Shown: one piece after another, positions 11,502-21,271 of the stretch | Layout: each line of letters starts with the position of its first letter | Numbering within the stretch: the stretch's first letter is position 1 | Assembly (NCBI GenBank): GCA_932521025.1 | Contig: OW051470.1 | Span: 1,784,501-1,848,500 of the forward strand | Origin: Oscheius onirici | Taxonomy: Eukaryota > Nematoda > Chromadorea > Rhabditida > Rhabditidae | DNA length: 64,000 nucleotides | Reading direction: 5' to 3' | The notes under the pieces: generated by a model | What the model was told of the DNA's origin: nothing | Databases searched by the model: none | Seen by the model: only the letters and a program-made list of their open reading frames with translations | Program-made: the position numbers and the translations under genes

Positions 11502-11861
11502 ATGTCCGAAACTGGGGACGAATTCCACCTCAGCAGCATAATCGTAGCGCTGAAGAACGACATTAAAGGCTCGCTGTAACGGCCAGCAACGACGTCGTTG
11601 TGGAGGGCCGCGAGGAGAAGATCAAGTTTTTCACCAGGCTTTCACTAGCCTTTTTGCTGAGTTCATAAAAAACTGCATTTAGAAGCGGCGAGTTCACGCT
11701 GTACAAAGAGATTCCGCAGCCCAGCGGCCTCGTCGTCAATTCGCTGGCCATCTACGAGGAAAAAGGAGAATGGCTGCTGTTCGCCGGCAGGAAGGATGGA
11801 TCTATCGTCGTCTACAGCAACCAGGGCCAGGTCAACTCGTTGGATCACCACAAGATGAACG
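11502..11861 (+). pseudogene. WD-repeat gene fragment, PLAA/Ufd3-like N-terminus
   Basis: An ATG at 11502 starts MSETGDEFHLSSIIVALKND, then after a one-base frame change (near 11573) continues AVTASNDVVVEGREEKIKFF. After a possible short intron comes GEWLLFAGRKDGSIVVYSNQ. This order and the AGRKDGSI blade resemble the N-terminal WD repeats of PLAA/Ufd3 (a Cdc48/p97 cofactor that binds ubiquitin). It ends abruptly at about 11861, only 30 bases before the terminal exon of the inverted F-box-like copy 3. I take it to be a truncated, broken copy. The PLAA assignment is tentative; WD-repeat character is firmer. Confidence 0.5.
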
Positions 11862-11891
11862 GTTCGTCCAATTCGTTTTTATTTATTTTTT

Positions 11892-13050
11892 TCAATTCTT
11901 CAGCTCTTTGATCAGTTCAGCCAGTTCTCCTTCGGAAACACATTCATAGTCGTCTGTCTCCGTGACTTCCCGGAACACGTCTCTTAGATGCAGACACGCT
12001 TCAAGCCATTCAACTCCGCCAAATGTTAGCTGCGCTGCGTGGTCAGAGAGCACCAGGACTGCCATTCTTTGTCCATCGTCTGCTAGAGCGACGTATATAA
12101 GAACATGGTCATCATCGGGTGAGAGACTGTATTTCTGAAAACAAACATTGCAAACTCGCTGTGGTAATCGCTAGCTAGAATACTCAGTTGTCAGATAGAC
12201 TTATCGCAAAGGTGCAAAAATCACATCTCTATTTCCAACACTACTCTCAAAACAACACAAAATGCTTTGCGGTTCCGTAATTAGAAGTAACTGAAACAAT
12301 ACCTGTTGCAGTGTCTCCTTGTATTCTTCCAGCTCGGCTTCATAGAAAAGACTATCCTCGTGAATTGACTGAGCCCAGACCTTTTTATGTTTAACTCCGA
12401 CAAAAAGTTGATCAGCCATTTTTTCCTTGTTGTTCATTTTCTCTTGGAACGAGACTGTCAGCTTTGCAAGGTTGGTATTCTTGCCTTTCCAGGTCTTTAG
12501 AACATAAAACTAGTTATTTTACTCCTAAGACAAACCTGCAGATGTTTCTGAATAAGCCGGATTGGTAGCGTCTTGGCTCCAAATTCCAGACAGTTAACAT
12601 AGTCAGGAACTGCGGACTCGTCCAGAACGTTTCCATCAGAATCAAAACACAGTCCGTGCTGACGCATGACAGTTGTACACCCTTTCTTCCATTCTTCAGT
12701 AACTTCTGCATGAGAAGAGGAAGAAGTCTTCATAAGATGAGAGATTTCTGTTCCGAAGATGTAGTCGCACTATAGTCTCGTTGCTCGTTTTAGTCGTCAA
12801 GTCAACCTACCAGAGAGATGTACTTTGGCCTGACATTTTGAAGGCCCTGCATGGTAGTTTTATCCAGCTCGAAAAAATGTGGCTTGCCAGTGTCCTGTTC
12901 TACGAGGAAAACCAGAAATATGAAAAGATGTATATTTAATGTAGCTAGTTTCTTGCCTCATTCGCAGAGAGTTCTAGTTGACTTAGCGGCCGCATGTATG
13001 TATTGCTATTGTCGGAAGAAAGCTGCTTATGAGTTTGTAGACCTGATGTC
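11892..13050 (-). pseudogene. F-box-like protein, family copy 3 (inverted, 5' end degraded)
   Basis: The minus strand has exons 11892-12134 (243 nt, stop at 11892-11894), 12303-12494 (192 nt), 12536-12769 and about 12811-12915. The first two lengths equal those of copy 1, and the third has two extra codons. Motifs match: MRQHGLCFDSDGNVLDESAV and DDGQRMAVLVLSDHAAQLTF. Upstream, the F-box exon survives only as its last part (about 12966-13050, ending LSQLELSANE), and its junction would need a GC donor. No earlier exons or start were found. The four 3' exons are undamaged, so it could still be expressed as a truncated protein; I favour a decaying copy. Confidence 0.65.
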
Positions 13051-13489
13051 TGTAAAATGCTTACGAATCAGCAAGACAATCAACATGTTTTCATTTATCA
13101 GTCTGTGTGCACGTTGAAAGTATAATGAAAATACCGTATTAATCTCATGATCTCGTTTCTGAGGAAAGCTGTCGATGTGATTGTAAGACGAAGATGTTGT
13201 TGGGAATCGCTTGAGGGCGTTAGCCGCATCGAAGATAAGTCGAAATGGGGGTGTATGATCACATATAGCCGACATTCCTTTACGGAAATGTGAACTAAAA
13301 GTGATTGGAGAGCGAAAGAGACCTGATAAGGAACAAATAAGATGATGAAATGGGGGGAGCAAACACGTTTAGAGCAGAGTCACCTGACTATGTGTTGGCT
13401 ATTTGTAGATGCAGTGGGAACTGAGAAGGTTGGGGGGAGGAGGAGGAGAGAGAGAAAACTTTGCTGAAAACTGTTTGATTTGAGAGGAA

Positions 13490-13700
13490 AATGAAGAGAG
13501 TGCTGTCTAAAGTGGTCGCTGTTATACGGACAGTTGGACTTGAACTCAACGAGAGGAAGACGGTGTTGATGACAAGCACTCAGTCGAAGAGACCCATTGT
13601 CTCACATGGAACTTCGTCGAATCCTTCATCTATCTGAGATCCAGAATTGCCATTCCATCAGTGGACACAGTGGAAGCCAGAAGAAGTTCTTTGGTTTAAA
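13490..13700 (+). pseudogene. RTE-like retrotransposon fragment
   Basis: Plus-strand frames encode VVAVIRTVGLELNERKTVLM and, after a frame change, VESFIYLRSRIAIPS. These are the RT thumb-region blocks (LELN.xKT then F.YLGS) seen also in the 3890-5197 copy. Only about 200 bases remain. Confidence 0.65.
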
Positions 13701-13857
13701 AGAAAGTTTTTTCCCCGGTAATCTACGGGGTTCCGTGTGGCGAATGTACTTTAGTTTATGGCTCTCACACTGAACAGACTTTAAGCCTTTGATTTACCGT
13801 GTTTGAAATGCGTTAGAAAGTCTGCAAATTGCTCATAAAATTGTTAAATTACCGGGC

Positions 13858-16800
13858 TTGTCGTCCAGTATTCCATACGAAGAGTTTCACGCAGCTGATG
13901 TAGGACTACAATCGGTTCTTAGGATTGGAGAAATGACCAACTTCCAATGTGCCGTTTCGCAATGTTTCGCTCTTCGAGAAAAGGATATTTCGTTCTCCTC
14001 AGACAATCAAATTTCAGACTTCATTTACAAACATTTCGAAATCTGTGTTCTCTTACTGTTCTTATCGTGCACTGTCTCTAGACAGAATCGGACAAAATGG
14101 CAGGAAGATAAGAATTATCATATTTCCAGTGCCATCGATTTCATGTCCTACTTTCCACCAGATAAACGTATTGACTGCTTTTCTGAGATTGGTAGGTTCT
14201 CATAGAATCACTTTTATAAAATCTGGGTGTGTATTTCAGAAAAACTGGACCCTGATCCTATCTGGGTGTGTATTTCAGAAAAACTGGACCCTAATCTTCA
14301 AGTTCACATTTATGAAATCTGGGTGTGTATTTCAGAAAAACTGGACCCTAATCCTCAAGGTTTTTATGTTGAGAAAGCAAAACTCTTCAAGTATTTCAAA
14401 AAGGTTAGTATATCGCTAAAATAGGTGTCATGGCTTAAACCACTCAAAACGTTCACCCCGTAAATCACTCCGTTTGTTTGATAGAACTTAACAGGTTTTG
14501 GAAAATCGTTGTTAGCTTAGCTTTCATATATCTCTTGACTTTTATCTACTTTCTAACAGAAGAAAGCCGTGACGACTATTTCGTCGCCTCCGAAAAATAA
14601 GTTCTCAGACATGCAAGGCCAAACATATAAGCATACGCGCATACAGACGCCATTGAGCTTAAGATAAGAGTGGTAGTGATTCGCGAAAGTTATTTTCCAG
14701 AATAGACGTGCTTTCCAACTCCTTCGTGAAGTTCTGCATGTTGACAGTAAAATCAAAAATTGCGACAATGAATCTCTTACGGTTAAAGTAAAATCAGTTA
14801 CGAATGAGTATCATATACCATACTTGTACTTTCTTCGACTAATAAAAACAGTCATTTGTCAGTTCAATAAATCTGACGTTTTTAATCGTAAGTTTCGAGT
14901 TCAGTTTAGACTATCAATACTCATTTAGAGAAATACAGACTGAATAAAGCATTTTTGGACGCAGTGAAAGAAATGAAGCTGAAAAGTTTGTCGGAATTTG
15001 AAGACTTACGCAACGAGACAAACAATTTGATGAAGAGATTGAGTAAGTATGGTGAAAGGAGTACACAAGAGTACACATTGAGCGACTATGAAGATCACAA
15101 TGGGGTAATATTAGGATGTACAGCTTTATTATATATAACTTTTCAGCAGCTGAAGCCACACATACTTGTTTCTCTATGTAAACATTTGACTGAACTTGAA
15201 CGTAAGGATGGATCAGACGAGTAAACAGTTTTGAAAAAAATTTAGGCTCCAGTGGTGCACGAAAGTCATTTTTGGTTAACGTGCTGAAAAAGTTGTACAC
15301 TATGAGAAATCACACTATAGGGAAACTATGTTCAATCTACGAATTTTCCAAAGTTTACGAAAGCCATTTTAAAGGTAGATCAACGATGCATCTCCTCATG
15401 TTTTTTTTCAGCCTTGAGATCTCAGGGTGTTGCTAAGCGACATGGTCATAGTTACGAAAGTGTTCTAGGAGCCACAAAAATTACTGATGAAAAATGGTAT
15501 ACTACTCATAAGAAGAATGCCCTTCCTTATGTCAAACTCAATGACCTGAAGGAAAGTGATATATTCTCGGGAGAAAATTTGAACGTTTTTCTGGGTGAAT
15601 GTGGTGAGTTTCCAATGGTACCAAACAAGTGAAAAAGATTGACTACTACTATTCTACCAGAATTATTGCGCGATTGGTTTTCTTGGTAACACTGGAGCTG
15701 GCACCACCCTAAATTCAAACGGTTTTTCGCGCCGAATTTCAATTTTGCGGGATCTTCAATTTTTTTCAGGTTTTTCTTCAAGAATTTCATTTTCTTTGTC
15801 GTTTCTCCAGCTTTTGTTGTATTTTTTCATGTTTTTTCTTTCCAATTTCTTTCCAAACCTTGAAACCAAGTTATTGTTGTTAAAAAGTGACAAATAACTG
15901 CATTTTATCGCATATTTTCAGTTCGTTGATAGAAATTTGTGCTTTTTTCTTGCAAATGAAAGCCGAAACGTTTAACATCTGTTTATAGACACTTTTACAA
16001 TCTCTTTTCTTCATTTTTATCCGTTAATCTTCAGTAAAAATGCTCTCCACTGCTCGTTCGTTGGCTAAAGTACCTCTCACAAGCTGCGCACAAACTCTGG
16101 CTCAACGCCTCAAGTAAGTTTGATTTCCATCATCATCACCTTTATTTGTTTCAGATCAGACGGAGTTCACGCCATCGGACTTGATCTCGGAAAGACCAAC
16201 TCGTGCGTCGTCGTCATGGAATAAAAGACGGTCGAGGCTTTCAAAAACGCTGAATGAGTCGGGACGTTTCGATAGGAAAGGAACGAAGACTGCCACGGGC
16301 CAAGACTCAGCTCGGATCGACGAAGTTTCTGCTGTGGTTCACAGCCGAGTGGCCGAATCCGTGTTGGATCACCTGACGGTACGCTCTCCACTCGTCACTA
16401 TAAATCATCGTGCCTGGCGCAACGTTATCCTTTATCGACGGGAGGCAGCGGTGCGATCTTGGACCCAGAAGGCACGGTCTTCCCTGGTACGACGGCAAAC
16501 CATTCCAAAGAGCCATGGACCTTCAAAAGCTAATTCTTTTAGGTTAACGAATGTACTCACCCTGCGATCGCCTGAGGTAATTGTTGGCACGATGGCCAAG
16601 ATGTCCAAGACGGTTGCCTTGCATCAGTCTGCCACGGTTAGCCTTACGTCTTCCTCATGAAGCATTCGTCGACTTCGACGATGTCGCCGAATCCACTCAT
16701 TTTCGGAGCTTCAGCCAACTCAGCGAGCGTGATCTCCCGAATTCTCTGCGACCAGTAGACGACGGTCTTATCGTCGAGTTTCGTTCCGATAATGACAGGA

Positions 16801-19619
16801 AGAGTGGAGACACGGAGGTCTTTTGCAAGACAGAATGCAATGAAAACCACATCTTTGGGATCGACCTGTATAGTTAGACCTGCTTGTGAAACTAGACTCA
16901 CTTTGTAATTGGGACGGCCGGCTGCATTCAAATGGCTGAAGACCGGCATACCGACAAGAGGAGGAGCAGGAGCACCATGGTGAATTGACTTTTCATTGCG
17001 GCAACGAGTACAGCAGAACACGATGTTTCCATTCGCCTTCTTGAATTCCTTGATCTTGCCGGGACAGAAAGGCTTCCTTGGATTGAACGGTTTCTGACTG
17101 CAGATGGCAAGGTAATTGTTGCCGTTCCTGAGCTGACCGACGGCGTCGATGATCGGAAGGATTCCGAAGTGACGAAGAAAAGCAGTTGTCCGAACGGGGT
17201 CCTTGAATTGTTCGTACAGAACGAAAAGGGTCGGATCTTGACGATTGGCCATTGGAAACAAGATTGATTCTCGATTTTCTGGCCTACAGAGGCCCCCTTG
17301 TGTAGAATTTTATCGTTATAAGACCTACCTCATTTATTTGTAGCAGTCCTTTAAACCAGTTCATTTATGCACGTCGTCATTTAATACGAAGTCTTGGACG
17401 CAATTTGAGACTATTGTGATTATTTACCATGCATTTCTTTACTTTTTTTATGAAATAAATTTTTCTTTCATTCACTTCTGTTTATTTTTGTCTCCCAGAG
17501 ATGACAAAGAAAAGAACCAGAGATGACAAAGAAGAAATTCTTGAAGAAAAATCTGAAAAAATTGAAGATCCTGTATAATTGAAATTCGGCGCGAAAAACC
17601 GTTTGAATTTAGGGTGGTGCCAGCTCCAGTATTACCGTTTTCTGAGCAATTGTTTGCAGAAAGAAAGACGAGGAAGGACTGGTCATATCCAAAGATGGCT
17701 GGTACTACCTAATATTTGCAGTTACTGAAATTAAACCTAGTTTTTCAGATCTTCAGACTTTTGAGAATGGCCTTTTTGCATTAGAAACTATTCGCTTAAT
17801 TCGAGACACCGGGGATAAAGGAAAATACGTTCCACGTGAACTGGTCGAATCAGCATCCCGTCAGGACTTAATTTCTTGTGTTGATGATCTTTCAACAATA
17901 GGAGAACGTGTGAAGAGCCACCAAGAAATATTACCTCTTGACAAGGGTGCACAAGGACCCCTGGCCAAACTGTAAGTTTATAGGAGTTCGTAACAAGTTA
18001 AATTTAATTTGTCAAGGAAATACTATATTGAAAAAAGTACTGGTTTGGTGTCTTGCTACAGAAACACAACAGGCACAACAGGTGAAAAGCTTATTCAACT
18101 ACATTGGATTGGTGAATTTTCTGTTTTGTTCAAAATGACATTTACTATACAGACATTGAGGATATATTTATCGAGATGCAGAGAAACCCGGAAAAAGTGA
18201 TTGCAAAATTTGCACAATTTGAGGAACATTGTACTGGTAAGCAAACGTTTACAAATCAGATACAGGAACGTACATCTATTTCTTTGACGCAAGTCATCTT
18301 CGTTTCTTGTAGCCGCGTTTTGCTTACGTGTTTTTCTCAAACGAGGCGAGTTCGACTCATCAAATTCATGCAGAGCTATCATAGTATTCGTAACGAACGC
18401 ATATTAAAAGTATCATATTTTTGAGAAATTGGCATTTTGGCAAAAACGGAACACATCGCTAGTCTTTCTTAACCAAGGGCACCTCGAGACCTTTCTGTGT
18501 GAAATCATATTTTACCCTTTGCAACAATATGACAATAAGTCAGTTTTAGAGATGGGTTAAAATATGATGGGTGCCAGCTGGTTAGTATTACAAAATTTAG
18601 CCATTTTTCAGACTTTGTTTCGAACGGCATTGCCATACCCAGAACATCAAAGCCTCTCCATGTGCGGGTATTGCTTGTGTTAAAGGACAAATATGCAAAC
18701 ATGTGTAATAAGGCCGTTGTATTGTACCACGTTGTGAAGCATTGTGGAGATGACGTTAATTTGCTTACAAATATGTACCTGTTAAACTTTTCAGATCAAA
18801 CCGATACAGATTGCAACGGATGCCAAAATACAGAAAGCAGTCCGGTTCTACTTCGACAAAATTCGCAAGACTGTCAAAACATGTACTGCAGAGGATATCA
18901 GATATAGTTTCAGGTCAGACGGTCGCTACAAAGTAGCTGTATATACAAAAGAAGTTGATAGAATCCTGTACTTTGGTAAAGTAATTTTGTCTTTATCCGA
19001 TCAAGATTTCTTTATTATGGAAACCGCTTTTTAGTTTATAAACAGTTTTTATGATACAAGGGTTTCAATTTCTTTAAAGGGCTAAAGTTAGGTATACCCT
19101 TTGCAAAAAGAGCCACAATTCCTTTCCATCTTCCCTTGTCGCCTCCGAAAACCGTGGTAAAAAAATCTTGGTTGGGTCGTGAGTTCGAACCGGCAAATAT
19201 CCTGTCGAAAATGAAAACGAAAAGAAAATTGCAGGTTACTGTCGCCACAATCTTCATCTTTAAAACACAATTTTTTCTTCTATCGTCAAAATGTAACTCT
19301 TTTTTAAATGTACTGCCAGGTTAGACAATGAATCTTGCGAATATGATTTCAACGTTTTTCAAAAAAGGACGACCCAGACCCATATCTCTTCCTGGAGATC
19401 GGAGATGGACTAGATATGACAGGTAAACTAGGAAATCTTTAAAAAAACAATCGAGCTCAAAAAAGCATGCAAACAATACTTTATTATGCAAATATCATCC
19501 ATCAATTTTGCCCCTTTTGGAAATGATTGGTTTGTGTAGTCACGTAAGTACAGAGAGAATAGTTTCTCTGACTCCTTCCTCGAGTCAGCTCGAAGGGAAA
19601 AAAGTCGGGTACATGTAAG
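13858..19619 (+). CDS. Unrecognised multi-exon gene hosting a transposon
   Basis: A long chain of exons joins in frame: about 13858-14191, to 14403, 14701-14887, 14929-15104, 15147-15201, 15246-15374, 15412-15603, then across the Merlin element 17660-17701, 17749-17971, 18017-18111, 18153-18236, 18612-18754, 18795-18975, 19080-19234, 19325-19422 and probably a last exon ending with TAA at 19617-19619. Phases agree at each listed junction from 14701 to 19422. The start and the exons near 14400-14700 are not resolved. The product would exceed 700 residues and is basic and lysine-rich. I recognise no domain. Typical stretches are KSFLVNVLKKLYTMRNHTIG and SASRQDLISCVDDLSTIGER. A further coding-like frame at 19635-19803 may belong to it or to a neighbour. 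Function unknown. Confidence 0.6.
14205..14356 (+). repeat. Triplicated splice-acceptor repeat
   Basis: A unit with ATCTGGGTGTGTATTTCAG followed by AAAAACTGGACCCT occurs three times, starting at 14221, 14260 and 14317. Each unit carries a complete 3' splice site (TGTATTTCAG) followed by the exon start. Because all three downstream stretches are open in the same frame, use of any acceptor would keep the reading frame of the host gene. Confidence 0.7.
16040..16285 (+). pseudogene. Captured mitochondrial HSP70 (mortalin) 5' fragment
   Basis: ATG at 16040 follows an acceptor (CTTCAG) and reads MLSTARSLAKVPLTSCAQTL, a mitochondrial-import-like presequence. After a normal short intron the second exon reads IGLDLGKTNSCVVVME, the first ATP-binding signature of HSP70 (usual IGIDLGTTNSCV). 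Next come KTVEAFKNAE and then divergence. Stops TAA and TGA stand where the family has glycine codons. Similarity ends near 16285, where the transposase remnant begins on the other strand. The fragment keeps its intron, so it was taken at DNA level, not from mRNA. Intact relatives fold imported proteins in the mitochondrial matrix; this piece cannot. Confidence 0.8.
16307..17261 (-). pseudogene. Merlin transposase (ISXO2/IS1595-like DDE), truncated
   Basis: From 17261 down the minus strand reads a long frame with a zinc-ribbon-like segment (CPGKIKEF then FCCTRCRN) and the first catalytic-type motif GDIVEVDECF. Past a stop and frame changes the family motifs continue: PWLFGMV and DNVAPGTMIYSDEWRAYRQV, then HSAVNHSRNFVDPS. 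The YSDEWRAY block carries the second catalytic aspartate. The block with the third acidic residue, normally shortly after FVDP, is missing; the sequence stops there and runs into the HSP70 fragment. Such enzymes cut and rejoin DNA at the element ends. This copy is dead by stops, frameshifts and loss of its C-terminus. Confidence 0.8.
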
Positions 19620-19634
19620 TTACCTGAAAAGTCT

Positions 19635-20010
19635 ATGAAAGAAAAAGGAGAAGGAAAAAGATAAAGCGTAAAGACTATCTGAAAAAGCTAGCGGTTGAGC
19701 CAGCCCCGTTTTTAAGAATCGATTCGGCCCTCGGACGGAAGTTTTTATTAAGTTGCCTGAGGGAACGCCTTTTGCAATTTGAATGTCCCCTCTGCGACTG
19801 AACAAACCAGTCGCAGAGATCAAATTTGATGCCTCCTTTACTCTCTTTAAGCTCCGGCCAAGGAAAAAGGAGGAAAGACAATAGCTGGCATCAAGAAAAA
19901 ACAGAGGAACGAGGCCCACCAAAGTGTAAGTTCCCGTCGGGAAAGTACAAATAGTGGCGGAATGTTCCTTTGGCACAAATGACTCACAAGAGGAGAAAAC
20001 GAGGGCAAAA
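19635..20010 (+). other. Coding-like stretch, unassigned
   Basis: The plus frame 19635-19803 reads as a basic, protein-like segment (for example DYLKKLAVEPAPFLRIDSAL) ending ECPLCD and TGA. It may be a last exon of the preceding gene or a remnant. The long minus-strand frame over the same bases lacks any recognisable feature. Confidence 0.3.
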
Positions 20011-20019
20011 AAATGGCGG

Positions 20020-20215
20020 CCTTGGAAGTACAGAAGGATGTCTGATCGACCGAAATCACGTTGGAGGGATGACTTTGTAGAACACTTCGGCGAGAACTGG
20101 CACAGAACGGCAAGAGAGAGCCCCGATATATGGAGAAGAAGTATGGAGCGACTTATGGAAATTATATGATCACAAGGTTGGCAACGCCCTTCAGGGCTAA
20201 AGTAGAAATCTGGAT
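20020..20215 (+). pseudogene. RTE-like retrotransposon 3' end fragment
   Basis: The plus strand encodes DRPKSRWRDDFVEHFGENWH, matching the C-terminal end of RTE-type polyproteins (compare GRQRCRWMDDVREQAG at about 5080). It is followed at 20172-20213 by AGGTTGGCAACGCCCTT and AAAGTAGAAAT, a 3' untranslated segment shared with the fragment that ends near 23986. Confidence 0.6.
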
Positions 20216-20302
20216 CTGTGAAAAAGTGGATTCTTTGAAGAAGGAGGGATTTGTCTTTACCCCTTGTTTTACTCAATTAAATCGGACAAAAAGAAAACAA
20301 TA

Positions 20303-20640
20303 CGTTTGTGTAGACATGGCTGACGGACCGGGCCTGGGCCTGCTAAACATTGTTCCTACTCATTTTCGGCTGTGGGTCAAACTTATTGCGTTTACTTCGA
20401 TCTTACAATTATGTTTCCTGGAACAGACGATAAAAGAGTGATCCTATGAGAAAAGACGAGGATTTGACTTTTGTAAGAGCTTTTGTTCACTTTTTGTTCA
20501 GTTGCGTAGTTTACACAAACGTAGACATGGCTCCGGGCCGGCCCGGTCCCCAGACTTGGCCGTCGGACCGGGATCGGACCAAAAATGAATATGTTCATAG
20601 TATAGTGCATTTTCTCTCCATTCCCTCGAATATCTTCTCG
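20303..20640. mobile_element. hAT-like MITE split by an inversion
   Basis: Two element ends start with TAGACATGGCT-type sequence in the same orientation, at 20311 and 20522. The 8 bases before the first are CGTTTGTG (20303-20310). The 8 bases before the second are CACAAACG (20514-20521), its exact reverse complement. A normal insertion would have the second end reversed and the duplication in direct orientation. The arrangement fits an inversion with one break inside the element. Family is the same as 7802-8136. Confidence 0.65.
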
Positions 20641-20929
20641 CCCATTACGAGAAAAACTACGTTTTGAGCTCTGGCATACGCTTCATTCGGTTTCGTATCA
20701 TGACAATGTCGAGACATATAATAATGACAGACAAACTCAATGTTGGATCGCAAAGGGTGGGGAAAACAAGATAAACAACCAAAGCTAACCATATAGAAGA
20801 GAAATGGTGAATGATACAATATCATTTAGAGTAAAATATAAAACAAAAACCAACGGGCCTAATTTTATGTGCAACGAGTATAAAGCTAATTGTCAATTGT
20901 TTTTGTAAATAAAGATGTGACATTTTAGG

Positions 20930-21169
20930 AACGGCCGTTCCCCAGACTTGGCCGTCGGACCGGGATCGGACCAAAAATGAAGATGGTCACATTATAGTGC
21001 ATTTTAGAACTAAATCAAAGAATAATACTATTGTTATATTTTGCTGAACTTTTTTTTTTACTAAACATGACGAAAAAATGCAGATTTTGGTCAAAAAACA
21101 CCCCTTTTTCCAAAATTTCCCCGCGGGCCGGGCTTTTCAGGCCCAAGCCCGGCCCGTCAGCCAGGTCTA
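20930..21169. mobile_element. hAT-like MITE fragment
   Basis: The right part of the same GC-ended family: a CCCCAGACTTGGCCGTCGGA block also present at 20550, the AT-rich middle with CTAAACATGACGAAAAAAT, and a right end AGCCAGGTCTA (21159-21169), one base different from the family end. The left end is missing. No matching target duplication was found. Confidence 0.6.
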
Positions 21170-21271
21170 TCCGGATGTTTTTAGACTGGAAGAAAAAAAC
21201 ATAAAAAGAATTGTTTTATTTCCACCAACCAATCTATACAGACAAAATACAAAACTTCTCCCTTCTCAGAA

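Larger units (their letters stand above)
15685..17636. mobile_element. Merlin-type DNA transposon carrying a host gene fragment
   Basis: The ends form inverted repeats of about 120 bp, roughly 90 percent alike: GGTAACACTGGAGCTGGCAC at 15685 and, reversed, GGTAATACTGGAGC at 17636. Flanks are GTTTTCTT (15677-15684) and GTTTTCTG (17637-17644), an 8-bp target duplication with one change, as expected of Merlin/IS1016-type elements. Inside lie a minus-strand transposase remnant and, on the plus strand next to the left end, the first exons of a mitochondrial HSP70 gene. The element sits in an intron of the 13.86-19.62 kb gene, whose exons join in frame across it. It cannot move on its own. Confidence 0.85.

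Noticed and set aside
16181..16660. 159-codon plus-strand frame
   Set aside because: Runs through the HSP70 fragment in the wrong frame and into the antisense of the transposase; chance frame.
17749..17971. Death-effector-domain-like pattern (RQDLISCVDDLS) in the unrecognised gene
   Set aside because: Only one short motif agrees; the rest of the domain could not be traced, so no domain is claimed.
19620..20276. Open frame of 218 codons on the minus strand
   Set aside because: Overlaps an RTE fragment and a coding-like plus frame; composition is biased to F, S and L and no motif is visible. Taken as an antisense shadow.
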